Translations under genes and position numbers: made by a program | Shown here: positions 22,460 to 34,806 of the stretch, piece after piece | Position numbering within the stretch: the stretch's first letter is position 1 | Layout: each line of letters starts with the position of its first letter | Assembly: GCA_030549775.1 (NCBI GenBank) | Contig: CM060174.1 | Location: 50,897,707-50,961,706 of the forward strand | From: Tamarix chinensis | Lineage: Eukaryota; Streptophyta; Magnoliopsida; Caryophyllales; Tamaricaceae | Length of the DNA: 64,000 bases | Direction: 5' to 3' | Notes under the pieces: model-generated | Databases searched by the model: none | What the model was told of the DNA's origin: nothing | The model's input: the letters and a program-made list of their open reading frames with translations, nothing else

Positions 22460-24816
22460 TTATGTATAATCTAGGAAGAAGTACTAGGAAAATAGACTTA
22501 ATCAAATGCTTACTGTTTAATATAATAAGAATGAACCTATTTAATCCAAAGAGAATCCTTGTTCTAACTGAGATTCCATAGATGTTTTCCCATAGCAGCA
22601 ATGCTCTAAATTTAGGGATTAACTAGGCCTAAACCCCTTCCTTCTTAGGTAAATAAACATTCTTCCATGCAATAAGGGACCTTTTACTAGGAAGGGCCTT
22701 ACTAGTCCAGAAAAAACTTCTACAAATGGCTATAATCCTCATTAGTAGTTTCTTGAGAAGAATAAAAATCTGACTCCAGAACTTAGTGATTCTAAAAATG
22801 ACTAATATTAGGAGCTAAATCCTCCCTGCTTAAGAAAGCATATGAGTAAACTAATGCTGAACTCTACTAATGATCTTATCAACCGAATCAATCATATCAG
22901 CAGACTTCATTTTAGAAGATTCTAAGGGCACGCCCAGGTATTTGAAAGGTAAACTACCTTCATTAAAGTGTAAACCAGCTAAGATTAAAATTTTCATCTC
23001 CTTGTTAACACCACCAAAAAAGACGTGACTCTTCTTTGGGCTGATATGAAAACCTGATAGAGCACTGAACTCATCAAACTTCTACTTAATTAAATTAACA
23101 GAAGTAATATCAGCCCTACATAATACCAACAACTCATCTATAAAAGCCAAATTAATAATCTTCAATCTCTTACATTTTAGATGACCATGGAAATCAGGAT
23201 TGAGCCATAAAGATTACAACATTCTGCTCAAATATTCTATAACAATGACAAAAAAAGTAAGGAGATAGAGGGTCACCTTGCCTCAACCCTCTTCTACCCT
23301 AGAAAGGCTCAAGAACACCATTATTTAGTGCTAAGAAGTATTTAACTATGGAGACACAAGATATAATAATCTTGATAAAATGAATAGGAAAATGCATCCC
23401 TAACAACATTTGCTCCAAGAAGCTCCAACTAACTAAATCATAGGCCTTCCTAATATCCACCTTAAGCATACATCTAGGTGAAATACTCTTCCTCTTACAT
23501 ATATGTATTAGTTCATGAGAAAGTAATATATTGTCACCAATGACTCTCCCCTTGACAAAACCTACTTGAGAGGTATGTATCGAAAAAGGCAACACTACTT
23601 GTAAATGAGAAGACAAGATTTTAGCCAAAATCTTATATAAAACTGAGCAACATGTAATAGGTATAAACTTAGTGACACACTGAGCATCAACATCTTTGGG
23701 GATAAGAGCAAGTAGAGTATAACCCAAGAAGTGGGGCACCATAGAAGATTAGAAAATGCCTTTGACTAGGTGCCAAATATCCTCACACAAAATACTCTAA
23801 GAAGCTTTGAAATAGCCAGTAGTAATCCCATCTAAACTAGGAGACTTATAGTTACTGATATACCAAAGAGCCTCCTTTACTTCTTGCTTAGAAATAGGTT
23901 GTAACAAATGGTGTTGATGCTCAACTGACATAGTAGGGCCCATACCAATAATAGCCTCTGAGATGCAACCTGAAGAAGGAGACTTTGAACCTAGGAAACC
24001 CTTGTAATAATCCAAAAAGGCCTTCTTGGCACCCTCAACATTATAAAACCATTATCCATCAACTAATTGAATTTTATGCACCATTCTTTTCAGTTGTCTT
24101 GCTTTCATAGAAGCAAAAAATAAATGAGAATTAGATTCACCTAGATCGAGCCATTTAATACCTGATTTCTATTTGAAAAAGATCTCTTCATATAAAGCTA
24201 GATGAACATATAGTTTGAAACGTTTCTTATCCACCTCTTGCAGCCTGTGATTCTTAGGGTCTAAATCAAGAGTTGCTTGATTAGTCTTGATTTTTGCCTG
24301 TTGGTCATGTACCTTTGAAGAGATACCACCAAACTTGGACCGAATAAACTATTTCAACTTGAACTTTAATTCCCATAGCTTATTCTTGAATTTGCTAACC
24401 AGAGAACCAATAGAAGGTCTACACCAAATAGAAGTAACCAAAGGAAGGAAATCTGGATCAAAATTCCACATATCAAAAAATTTAAACTATTTCCTGAGCT
24501 AATTCACCACAAAATGAACTTTAACTACACCTAGGATGTGATCAGAGAAAAGAGGAGCATGGAATTTAGTTATAGAATAAGGAAAGGAGGATAACTAGTG
24601 CATATTCACCATAATTCTATCAAACTTAGACATGATTCTGTTATCACCCAAACGTCTATTACTCCAAGTAAACTTGAGCCCTAAGAACCTCAAGTCTTGA
24701 ACCAAGAGAGTAGCAATACATTCTCTAAAATCATTAACATCATTCATATTCACATCATTTCCTTGGTGTTTTTCATCAGCCTACAAAACTACATTGAAGT
24801 CCCCCAATAGAATCCA
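22460..24816 (-). pseudogene. LINE ORF2 reverse transcriptase and downstream part of endonuclease
   Basis: 23797-24015 encodes the RT N-terminal region (QPISKQEVKEALWYISNYKS, LDGITTGYFKAS). 23299-23742 encodes the core (IPITCCSVLYKILAKIL, SQVGFVKGRVIGDNILLSHE, LKVDIRKAYDLVSWSFLEQ with the first catalytic Asp). The second catalytic motif near 23128-23145 reads FIDE instead of FADD. The 24020-24816 stretch is the endonuclease-RT linker and endonuclease C-terminus, with many stops. Confidence 0.85.
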
Positions 24817-25925
24817 TGAAATGCCCCGAAATTTTCTAATTTTAAAGATTATATTTAAATAAGGTTTTATTTGAAAATTTAATTTAATAAATTATTTTAC
24901 TAAAATAAAAGGAAATTTATTAGGCGAATTAATAAGAAATTTTATAAATATGTTAGGTAAAGGAAATTTGAGTATATTAACTAATTAAAGATTTTAATTT
25001 GGAAAATTATTTAAATAGATTATTTTATTCAAATTAAGAAAGATAAAATAGTTTCAAATTAATATGAATTTTATAAATAAATTAATTTGAGAAAAATAGA
25101 GTACTTTGATAATTAAAATGGAATTTATGAAAAATCCTTCAAAAATCCTATTTAAGCCTAAAAAAGGATTTAAATATTATTTTATTTAAATATTATTATT
25201 TTTAAATATCCTAAATATTCATATTTATTTAATTGGCCCTAACCTAATTATTTCTCTCTTCCTTTTCCCTTTTTTCCTTTTTCTTTCCTTTTCTTTGTTT
25301 TTCTTCTTCTTCACCGAATTGGGCCTGCTGCGTAGCCCAATTCCTTTTCTTCTTTCATTTTCCTTCGGCGCGGCCCAGCCCGTGCGTCTTCGCCGCCCCC
25401 CCTCTCTCTCCACGCCGCGTTTCACTTCTTCTTCCCCTCAAACGCCACGTTTTACTTCATTTTTTTTACCGTTGCGCGGCAGCCCGGAACGCCGTTCTTT
25501 ATTCCTTTTTACAAATAAAACACGTCGTTTCATTTAATCTCCTTCACCCTCGCACCGAACCGCCCGGTCTCCCTCCATTTTTCTTTCTTTTCTCCCCCGC
25601 GAACTGCCCGGTCCAGCACCCCCATCTTCTTCTTCCTCCTCTAGCCCGACGCCATAACCGCCAGCTCCCTTTCTCCCCGAAAATGGCGTTGCCAGCCACA
25701 CGTGGCGTGACCGGCCTTTCTCCCGCTCATTCTCTCCCTCTCGACGCAAAATTTGATTTTAAACGCTCCACTCTCCATTTTCTTCTCCACGATTTCTCCC
25801 TTTCTCTCGCAAAGGGTCGGGCAAAATTTGAAAATTTTACCGCCCGATCGACACCATAACCACCACGTTTCTCACCAGCTTCGACCCCCTGATAACTCCC
25901 CCAACTCGGAACTAACCTCCAACAT

Positions 25926-25933
25926 TATAAATA
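25926..25933 (+). promoter_or_regulatory. Probable LTR promoter TATA box
   Basis: TATAAATA about 1.1 kb into the LTR, 30-40 bases before a C-rich stretch starting GGCCTGGGTTCAGG. It would give a U3 of about 1.1 kb and an R-U5 of more than 3 kb. Inferred from position and matching order in other copies. Confidence 0.5.
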
Positions 25934-26479
25934 CCCCTCTTATGGCCTGGGTTCAGGATTTTCTTTCCTCGAAACCCTAAGCATCGCCCGTGCGCCACCG
26001 CCTCTTTAGACGCTCTGTTCTCCACCGTTGGCTAACCTCAACGCCTCTTCTTCCTCCCAATCTCTTCCCTACAACACCCCCTAATTAACTAAACCATCTA
26101 TAACCTTAGATTCACCTTGTACAAGCCTCCATAATCGTGCAAAGTTGACTAGTTATCTTGCCAGAAAATTCCACCCCGAGACCTTGAACCACCATCCACC
26201 ACCACATCTGCCGCTTTTACCACCTTCCAAGCCAACCAATAACTCCTGCTAAGTCCCCTCCACCGACCTATAATCTTATTTTATTTTTCTTCTTCCCTCT
26301 CACCTCTTTTTCTTCATTTTTACCCCTCTTAGATCCATTTTTCGACCACCTCCGGGAACCACCGCCAGTGCCACCCATACCCTCCGATTCAAGGTGAAAC
26401 CCTAGACCTTTTAAACACTTACTTTCCATTTATTGATAATTATTTTGTTTTTATCCTAATTTTTAATGTTAATTCAACT

Positions 26480-26955
26480 TTAATTATTATTATTATTATT
26501 GCTATCAACTATATTCTAATTTCTAAATTTTTTTTGACAGGTCTGGGAGTATTATTGAGAAAGATAAATTTTTATTCTCAAATTTTTCTTATTTAATGGA
26601 ATTATTACATGTTTACTATTATTATTAATAATAATATTATTAGTGTAATTATTTAGTTAATGTGGTAATTATTTCAGGAGGGACAGAAACCAAAAATTTT
26701 AATTATGCCTCGCACTTTTACTTTTTATTAATATTATTAACATTTTTAACATTATTTCTAATTATATTATTATTATTATTATTATTATCTTTATTAACTT
26801 TATATTATAAGTATATATAATGTTAATATCATTATTACAATTTCTAATGGTATTAGTATTATTAAATTAGAGTGGTTCGAAATCCACCTTGTAATTTTAA
26901 GAATTTTGGTATTAATAATATTAATATTCTACTAATAAAAGTATCATTATTATTA

Positions 26956-27004
<49 letters not shown>

Positions 27005-27012
27005 CATTATTA
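26480..27012. repeat. ATT-type microsatellites
   Basis: Several TTA/ATT runs, the longest at about 26938-27010. They lie at the same place in the LTR as the AAT arrays of the other copies. Confidence 0.88.
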
Positions 27013-27539
27013 TACTATCATTATATTTTGGTGAAGGGTAGAAACCCTTAGATCACCACCCTCTTCGAATGGAAATAATAATTCATTTGTATTTTTAAGT
27101 AATAGTTTCTATAGTTAATTATTAAGTAGTAGTATTTTATTTAAAAACCAAATCTTGGAATAAGTTAAAGGATAATAAAATTATATAAGAGAGACTAATT
27201 CTAGTATGCTTTGATATAATAGGCGAACCCAATCAAATCCCTCAAGTGGAATAGGAACGTGCACCAAGACCGGTGAAAATTTAGGTAAAGGTTTACTAAA
27301 GCCATTTGTGTGTTTATATGCATTATGTGTTTCATATGCCATGTATTCTATGTTTGTTACTATTAATTATTTCGTATGTGGCCTAATTATAGAGTTGAAT
27401 ATGTTGGTATGAATAAATCATGGCATGAAGATTATGTGTATGTTATGTTATTATTATTGTATGATATGGCCCTAAGACATGCATATTAGGATCGTAAAAC
27501 AATGATGGGGAGTGTAACGATGTGATGTTTGGGTTTGCA

Positions 27540-27975
27540 TGAAATGACATAATGCTAGGGTTTTGCATGAAATATGGTGTTAGGGTTTGCATGACATGAT
27601 ATGATGCTAGGGTTGCTTATGAATTCGGGTTTGCATGGAAGTGTGATATATGTAGAGCCTGGGTTTGCATATGAATTGGGGTTGCATGGAAGTGTGGCAT
27701 ACGTGGAGTTAGGGTTTGCATATGAATTAGAGTTTGCATGGAAGTGTGATATATGTGGAGCTAGGGTTTGCATATGAATTAAGGTTTGCATGGAAGTGTG
27801 ATATATGTGGAGCTAGGGTTTGCATATGAATTAGAGTTTGCATGGAAATATGTCTACATGGAGTTAGGCTTTGCATGGAAGTGGGGTACGTGGAGTTAGG
27901 TTTTATATGGAATCTAAGGTTGCATGGAAGTGTGGGTTACGATGAGTTAAGGTTTGCATGGAGTTAGTTATGCAT
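27540..27975 (+). repeat. Telobox-bearing minisatellite (plus orientation)
   Basis: About a dozen copies of AGGGTTTGCATG in units of about 20-50 bases, often followed by AAGTGTGATATATGTGGAG. The reverse complement gives CATGCAAACCCT, the unit seen in the minus-strand LTRs near 43400 and 50300. Confidence 0.8.
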
Positions 27976-28059
27976 GTCTGGGCAAATGTTTGTGAGTGAC
28001 TAATGTTATGATTAAAATACTTAAGACATTAATATTTTAAAGTGGAAGATTATTGAGCC

Positions 28060-28495
28060 GGGTCCAGACCGATCCACCGGTCAGGAATAGTGGTTAGGGT
28101 TTTACCTTATATGTGACCGATCCACCGGTAATAATAGTGGTTAGGACATGAGGTCCTATATGTGACCGGCCCACCGGAAATAATAGTGGGGTGACTCGAG
28201 CTCAATAAATACAAACCAGAATTGTTAAAGCTCTTAAAAGACATTAATTACTTACAGTGAAATACCATGCGAGTAGGAGCCAAGCCGATCCACCTGTTAG
28301 GAATAGTGGTTACGGTTTTACCCTATGTGTGTCCGGCCCACCGATTATAATAGTGGGGTATTCCTGTTTTCGCATGGATCTGATGCGGACAGGAACCAAG
28401 CCGATCCACCGGTTAGGAATAGTGGTTAGGGTTTTTACCCTATGTATGACCAGCCCACCGATTACAATAGTGGGGTGTTCCTGTACTCGCATGGA
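28060..28495. repeat. CCACCGG/CCGGTGG array, plus orientation
   Basis: Seven units with the form GACCGATCCACCGGT followed by AATAGTGG, near 28069, 28118, 28163, 28282, 28331, 28400 and 28449. This is the reverse complement of the arrangement at 2341-2690. Confidence 0.82.
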
Positions 28496-28707
28496 TTGAT
28501 AAAGGCATGGTGTGTATCAAATTTTGATAAAAGAAAGATTAAATGATTAATCTGGATCTTTTTGGGCCTTACGTATGGACCTATTGATTATAAGTGATTT
28601 CACTTTATGCTTCTATGTATCATATGTGTGGGCTGTAATTGTATGTGATCATTATCCTGCATGAATTAATGTGTTATATGTCGGCCTTAGTATTCGGTTA
28701 CCTTACT

Positions 28708-28724
28708 CAGTACGTACCGTACTG
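28708..28724. repeat. Conserved 17-bp palindrome
   Basis: CAGTACGTACCGTACTG, with 7-bp perfect arms and a 3-base centre. It is followed by ATCACTCGTTTCATGGG and CACGAG in this copy and in the reverse complement of minus copies. Confidence 0.85.
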
Positions 28725-29223
28725 ATCACTCGTTTCATGGGTGTTGCTCATTCCCACGAGCAGAAGGCCCGTCTGATCTGTGCAGGTAGGAGACACCTAC
28801 TCTGATGCTAGCGATGTCTACAGGACATCAAGAGGGGCAAAGTGATAGCTAGGCTGGATCGATTTCTAGAGAGACGTGGCCGTTGTCCTTGTTTTTAATT
28901 TATGATTCACGTTATCTTTTAATTTGTTTGAATTTTCAAAACAATTTTACTAATGCCGTTTAGTTATTATCTGGAAAAACAATAGCTGGTATTTCGAATT
29001 ATGTAAGACTTGCGCGTACTCTGATTTCCGTTTTTATAAATTTGAATTTGTATGGTATTATTGATAATGTTTTCTTAGCCTTAGCACTTGGTACCGGAAT
29101 GGTAGAAGTGAACTGGTCTGGTACTAAGTGTGGCGGTAACATCCCCAGAATTTACAGTTTTAATTTATGAGTATTACTTTTTTTATAAAAAAAAATGTGT
29201 AAATTTTGGGGTGTTACAATCCA

Positions 29224-29700
29224 GGGTGCATTGTCCACCTTATGCTTTAACAACCAGTTCTAGAGAGCATTCTTAGCTTGACCTGTATTAAAATCATATA
29301 TAAACGTAACAAAAAACATTACACAAGTGGCCAATTCAATCACTTATAACAACATGGCCTACTCACAAGCAGCAATAAGTTGTATATCGCAAAAGTCCTT
29401 ATCCCAAATACACCAAATCCGGCCATTATGATGATGGGCATAGTTGCTTAACACATTCCATTTATTACCTAATCTTTCGAAAACAATAGCAGCCTTATGT
29501 TGCTTTATTCTAGTCTCTACCAATCCCATAAGGGATACTTTATTCACTATTAGCCAGTGTTTCAGCTCCTTTTGTTTGTAAGGCTTATTCAAGCCGCAAG
29601 CATTTCAGACCCCTATCATTAATATGATCAATTATAGAATTTATAATATAAGCATCTTTAGTTGTACCCTTTCCTTTGCACCTCACATGGTCAATGTTAT
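29224..29700 (-). pseudogene. LINE ORF2 endonuclease N-terminal part
   Basis: The 29359-29592 frame reads MNKPYKQKELKHWLIVNKVS and LMGLVETRIKQHKAAIVF. This matches the start of the L1 exonuclease-endonuclease-phosphatase domain (usual form ..RGLNxPxKQxEL.. ..LLETR..). Just upstream the frame shifts (INDRGLKCLRLE at about 29590-29620). The downstream part resumes beyond the solo LTR at 24811. Confidence 0.82.
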
Positions 29701-31000
29701 GATCCAACATAGGAATCACTCCTTTGCAAGGGTGAGAATCTATTCTCAGAATCCACCAAGTGAACTTGCCCAACCATAGAGGTAGAAGGTTGGTCAGTGA
29801 TACCTCTACTAGAATCAGAAGCCACATTATTATGATCATGATTAGACGGCCCCCTATGGATCACCCTCCATTGCTGTTGAATAGGAGCAATAGCTGAGTT
29901 AGAGTGCTTGGAGTTCTTCTGTTGCTGAGATGGTACTTGCTGCTTAGATGCCTTGGTTTTCATACAATTAGTTAAGTGACTTGAAGAATCACAAGCATTG
30001 CAATAAGCTGGCCTGCACTCATAAACCACTTTCTGGTTAACAATTTCTCCATCTGGATCCAAGATCTCAAGGGATTTTAACAGACATTTAGTAACATCCA
30101 CCTCCACCAACAAACGAGCTTAAGAAATTATATCACCATTAGAAGTAATACCATCCATTTGCAATGGTCTGCCACTACACTAGCAATCCTGCTAAGAGAA
30201 TCAACATCCCAATAGTCTAGGGGAAGATTCGATAGCTTGACCCAAAGAGGCAAAAACTGGAAATGTTCCTTAGAGAATTGGAACTTCATATGCCAACCCT
30301 TCAAGATAAACAATTTGTTCAAACAAGTCCAACAAGGATTAGCAAGCACCCAATCTTGATCCTCTTAACATTCAAACTTGAATACAACAAAACCTCAGTC
30401 ATGCATTAGAATCTTTGGTTCCTTAATATGCAACCAATGCCTTCTCACAAAACCAAGCATTTGTCCCAAATTAGGCCGATACCCTATAATATATCCAACG
30501 ATCACCCATTGCCAATCAGCACATCTACCCTCCACCTTATCCTTTTGTAAAGTGACACAGGCTTTCTCACTAACAAGAGACGGAGGGACATAATGCCATT
30601 GGGTAGCCACAAAGGGGATCCTATTCCTTATAACCTTATCCTTCCAAGAGGATAATCCACCAGGGACCAATCCTTGATCACCTGATACGTTACATAATAG
30701 ACCCAAGTTAGGGACATGATGCAAAGGTTCCTCAGCCCCAATGATTGTGGTATCAATCTTAGTCTTCTTAGTTATCGGATCATCATGACTCATATTCTGA
30801 GAAGGTAAAAATGCAAATATTCCATGCATATTACATGCACTAGGTTGTATACGAACATCATTAATCACCCCATCTTCACCATGAAGAATCTCCCCAGCAT
30901 CCTGAAAATATTTATTAGAATCATACTCCTTAGGGGATGAAGAACTACCCTTACCAGTCTTCTTCCTTGCCATGGAGGCAGTTCTCCTCATGTGAGCCAT
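29697..31000 (-). pseudogene. LINE ORF1 (DUF4283-like, zinc knuckle)
   Basis: Starts near 31000 (MAHMRRTASMARKKTGKG, basic). It continues in pieces: 30395-31000 includes the DUF4283 start; 30128-30349 has FQFLPLWVKLSNLPLDYW, a typical DUF4283 stretch; 29697-30113 has the CCHC-like knuckle YCNACDSSSHLTNC and a Gln/Ser-rich tail. Frame breaks occur near 30394 and 30120. In plant L1 elements this protein binds RNA. Fragmented and non-functional here. Confidence 0.82.
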
Positions 31001-31077
31001 GAAGGAGGGAGGAGAGAGCGGCTTGGGTTTCGAGACCCCTCAATTCAATCTCTTTTATTATCATATACTTTTCTCTT

Positions 31078-31094
31078 ACTTGATATTAATCTTA
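31078..31094. repeat. LINE target-site duplication, right copy
   Basis: TACTTGATATTAATCTT, one mismatch to 21778-21794. Confidence 0.88.
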
Positions 31095-32180
31095 TTTACT
31101 ACTCTACTATTTACACACATTCTCCAACCCCCATCTTTCTTAGGAACTAAAAGAGTAGGAACAACACATGGACTCATAGATTCTCTAATGTATCCCTTAT
31201 TCAAAAGGTGAGTAAATTGCCTTTTTAGCTACTTAACTTCTTCTAGATTATCCCTATAAATTGGTTTGTTAGGAATAACTAGTCTAGCACAAAGTCTACC
31301 TAATGTTCTATGCCTTTTAACGGGGGCAGTCCCTAGGGGTTTTTATTAGGAAACAAATCAAAATATTCAACAAGTAATTTTTTTTTTTTACATTTTTAGG
31401 TAAAGAATCTAGTAAATAAGGTTGGGCTTCATAACATTCTTTATAAACCATCAAATACACAAGCAGGTTACTCCTCAAGGCCTAATCAACATTACATTTC
31501 TTAGCATAAAACCCAGAATACTTCTTAGAGTCCTTATCATTAAATCCACAAGGTAAATCATACCTATTCAACTCCTCATAATTAGATTTCATTTTCACTT
31601 GATCCTTATAGATCTCATTAGGTGGAAGTGGTGCTAAGGTGATTTTTTTTAATCCTTATAATGTGTATATCTATTTTTATACCCATAATGTATAACCTTT
31701 CTATCATACTGCTATGGCCTACCTAAAAGAACATGTATAGCTTGCATAGGTACCACATCACTCACATAGCATTGAATCCTCAAATTTCCTAAGTTTTAAA
31801 TTCACTAAAACTTGGTTACAAACCTTATCATCACCTAATTCATTCAACCATTGAAGTCTATAGGATTTAGGGTGCTTAATAGTAGGCAAACCCAGTTTAG
31901 AAACCAAAAGTGTACTAGCTGCATTAAAACAAATACCACTATCAATAGCCATGTTAAAACAATTATCATTAATAATACACCTTGTGTGGAAGATATTTTC
32001 CCTTTTTACATCATTAGGGTGTGGGTGTTTATTTCTAGTAATAGCCTTACGTACCACATAAATCTCACTAAAATTAGTCATGTAAATTGTACATCAATTA
32101 GGATATTCAGTAGCAATGTATCCTGATCCTCCACACTTATAACACTTAATATTTCTAGATCTAGGTTGTCCACTAGTATT
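31095..32180 (-). pseudogene. Gypsy-2 pol, RT N-terminus, protease and zinc knuckle
   Basis: 31095-31400 encodes the RT stretch before the YPIPKLDE motif, with stops. 31758-32081 is the protease region, with [22 protein letters not shown] matching Gypsy-1 [13 protein letters not shown] (active-site DSG kept). The knuckle near 32100-32160 has lost a His and a Cys to Tyr relative to [15 protein letters not shown] poly-T run at 31379-31391 and other indels break the frame. Confidence 0.85.
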
Positions 32181-33178
32181 ACTGAACGTAATTACTTTCC
32201 TTTTATCATGTGTATTCCCAAATCGTGTATCAGTACCTTTTCCCTTAAAGTCAATATTTGGTTTATCCTTCCAAGTCCTAGAAGTATTACCACCATGATT
32301 TTTCCCAAGATTCTTAAATTTTAGATTTGGTGGAGTAAACTGTTTAGATCTTCTAAGCTATCCTTCTATTTTAATTGCCACATTCACCATTTCCTCAAGT
32401 CTACCATAAGGATATAAGTCAACCTTGTCAGCTATATCCCTATTTAACCCACTCTAAAATCTAGCCATTGTGGCATCCTCTTCCTCAATGACATTAGCCT
32501 TAATCAAAGCCATCTCTAAATCTTTAAAATATTCATCTACTATCCTAGTTCCTTGAGTCAGTGTTTATAACTTCCTATATAATTATTGATAATAGTAACA
32601 AGGAATAAAGTGCTTTCTCATCAAAGTTTTAAATTTAGCCCAAGTTTGAATAGGCGGCTCTTCACTTCTACACCTAGATGTCACTAAATTATGATACCAT
32701 GAAGATGCATAATTAAAAAAAACTCCATAACAGCAACCTTCATTTTCTTTTCATCTGAATAACTGTGACAATCAAACACTAATTCTATTTTTCTTTCCTA
32801 CTCGAAATAATAATCAGGGTCACTTTTACCATTAAAACTAGGAATATTAAATTTAATATTTCCCAAATTTTTATCAGTTTGATCATGCTCCCTAGTGTTT
32901 TGATTTTATCTAACTCCTCTTTCTAGTCCACTAGTGTTAGACACTTCATCTTCTATTTCTTCACAGACTTCTGTCCTTAGCCAATATTCTCTGGGTATTC
33001 TACCAGTATTCCTAGCAGCAGATCTATTAGAGTCAGTTTTAATCCTAACAAGCCTATTCGTAACACGAGTAAGACTATTTTATATAGCACTTATCATGGT
33101 TAACAAATTTTCAACAGATTCACCAACACTTTGATTATTCCCATTATTTTCATTAACAGATTCCCCATTACCCTCCAT
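32181..33178 (-). pseudogene. Gypsy-2 gag
   Basis: Start Met at 33178 (MEGNGESVNENN, similar in kind to Gypsy-1 MSNNGQSVNQ). The Retrotrans_gag core is readable around 32400-32850 in more than one frame. Stops and frameshifts throughout. Confidence 0.75.
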
Positions 33179-34195
33179 GTTTATCAATCTTTATTCCTCT
33201 ACAAACACTTATGACTCTCAGCAAGAAAGCAAGCAGCAATTATAATGCACATAATAGATCCTAAAGCAGTATAGAATAATAAATGTCAACTGACACAAAT
33301 CACATAAGCAACACCTATTTAGCGCATGGTCCGCAGGACCTTTCACTAGTTTATACTTATAAATAAAGAAATACCCAAAAAAGGAAAAAAGAAAAGAAAA
33401 GGAAAAGTAAAGGAAGGATTTCACTAGGTTAATTTTCTAGAGGAAAAAAAATAATATAATCCTCTTCTTGGATTCCAATGCTACTCACGAACGAGGTAAC
33501 TACTTAAGTTGAGAACCAAAAGATTAGTCTGCAAAAGAATTGATTTTTAAATTTCTTAGTGTAGATGGAATTCAACAATATGATATAGGGTAAGAAAGAA
33601 AAGATCTCTTAGAAAATCAAGTATATAAAGTGAAGGAATAGAAACAATCATATAAGTGGAAGCTTAACCACATAGTCAGATCTTCTCATTAGTGGCTTAA
33701 TCTTGCTCCAATTTGCTATGCGGTTTAGTATCTAGTAGATCTAGCTTGAGAATTTAGTATTCTAACTATCAAAATCCAAAACCCCTGATCTGATGAGCCA
33801 TAAATGATAAAAAAAAAAACTCTTTAGGTATGGGGTTGGATTTTTTGTGTGTCAAAGAAGTTGTATGAAATCAGGATGGTTTGTTAACAAAACGAGTCGG
33901 AAAATTCGAACTTGTTGAACTTTGAAGATCAACTTCGGATAAAGTGGGTTGAAGTCAAAAAGTGCTAAACTTCAAATTAGAGGCATAAGATTTGAACTAA
34001 AACTCGAAGATCAAACTAGTATTACTCGATTCTTAATGGATCTTGATGGGTCTTGCTAGGATTTCAACAGATCAAACAATTGTTGATAGAAATATCAATG
34101 GATCAAATGACATGTGAGAGAACTCCAACAGATTAGAACTATAATAAACTAAAATTAGAAGATTACACCAGATTCATAATGGATTGAGCCATAAT
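33179..34195 (-). other. Gypsy-2 leader region
   Basis: About 1 kb between gag and PBS with no reading frame. The 33218-33424 open frame is A/T-driven and has no domain. Confidence 0.6.
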
Positions 34196-34207
34196 GTTTT
34201 GATACCA
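34196..34207 (-). promoter_or_regulatory. Gypsy-2 primer binding site
   Basis: Plus strand GTTTTGATACCA, i.e. TGGTATCAAAAC on the element strand. Ten of twelve bases match the tRNA-Met-type TGGTATCAGAGC. The LTR starts three bases away at 34210. Confidence 0.85.
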
Positions 34208-34209
34208 CT

Positions 34210-34801
34210 TGATGAGTTTCATAGTAGAAATGGATTTTAATCATGGAATTTGTTGAGGATATGATTGAAGCATAAATGTTTGACACGGCCAAAGGATTAG
34301 AACCTATTTAAGGTTAAATTACTCAGGGCACAAATAGAAGGAAATGACTGGTTGAGGCTAGGGTTCATTCACTTCTTCGCGTGAGAGGTAGAAAACTAGA
34401 TTTTTTTTGCATTTAGAAATAAAAATGATGATATGTCTTTTTCCTGTACATGATCCTTGGCTTATATATGGTAGAACCAAATAATTCTAACCCTAAATAC
34501 ATGGTCAAATGTTGTTTGGCCCATTATTTACCAGCCTTATATAACAACACAATTAAAAATTAATACACACACACACACACATTGAATTACATTATATTAC
34601 AACATCATATTTCAACGTTAGCTTAACACCATCACATCACCATCAGCATAATAGCATAATCCAGCATATCAGTAGCATAATCCAAATGAGATCTTCCATA
34701 CCTATTAAATACAATAGTAAAAGAAATTATAAGTGATAAATTTATCAATATCATTTAAAAATATACTCATATAATAATTAACAATAGTTAGGTACACATC
34801 A
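34210..34801 (-). repeat. Gypsy-2 5' LTR (592 bp)
   Basis: TGATGAGTTTC...ACACATCA, followed by the target duplication CATGT at 34802-34806. It has a CA run near 34566-34580. Confidence 0.92.
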
Positions 34802-34806
34802 CATGT

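Larger units (their letters stand above)
24817..29218 (+). mobile_element. Solo LTR of the long family, 4.4 kb, plus strand
   Basis: Starts TGAAATGCCCC, ends GGGGTGTTACA, flanked by ATCCA at 24812-24816 and 29219-29223. The first 180 bases align with the LTR start at 63826, which follows a PPT, so orientation is certain. Modules in order: AT-rich outer part; C/T tract with GC-rich stretch (25220-25800); TATAAATA (25926-25933); C-rich leader to about 26400; ATT microsatellites (26480-27010); AGGGTTTGCATG minisatellite (27540-27970); CCACCGG units (28060-28490); palindrome (28708-28724); terminal inverted pair (29135-29217). No gene is inside. Confidence 0.92.
21795..31077 (-). mobile_element. 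L1-type LINE inserted in Gypsy-2 RT
   Basis: Minus-strand non-LTR retrotransposon with ORF1 at the right and a short poly-A tail at the left (plus-strand T run around 21793-21800). It is flanked by a 17-bp duplication. ORF1 (about 29700-31000), endonuclease (29359 on), reverse transcriptase (23000-24015) and the C-terminal zinc region (22184-22459) are all present but broken. A 4.4-kb solo LTR splits ORF2. Without that insertion the LINE is about 4.9 kb. Confidence 0.9.
14707..34801 (-). mobile_element. Gypsy-2: older CRM-like element carrying three nested insertions
   Basis: Bounded by CATGT at 14702-14706 and 34802-34806. Left LTR is 14707-14842 plus 18811-19289 and right LTR is 34210-34801. 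Minus-strand order from the right is PBS, gag, knuckle, protease, reverse transcriptase, RNase H, integrase, then a pol frame that ends just past the polypurine tract. The LTRs differ at roughly a fifth of positions in the first 136 bases by eye, so it is much older than Gypsy-1. A solo LTR lies in its left LTR and a LINE in its reverse transcriptase, with a second solo LTR inside that LINE. Confidence 0.92.

Noticed and set aside
25225..25749. Lys/Arg/Glu-rich frames on the minus strand
   Set aside because: Antisense of the C/T-rich promoter-proximal tract of the solo LTR.
34196..34207. tRNA gene end at GATACCA
   Set aside because: It is a primer site next to an LTR; no cloverleaf around it.
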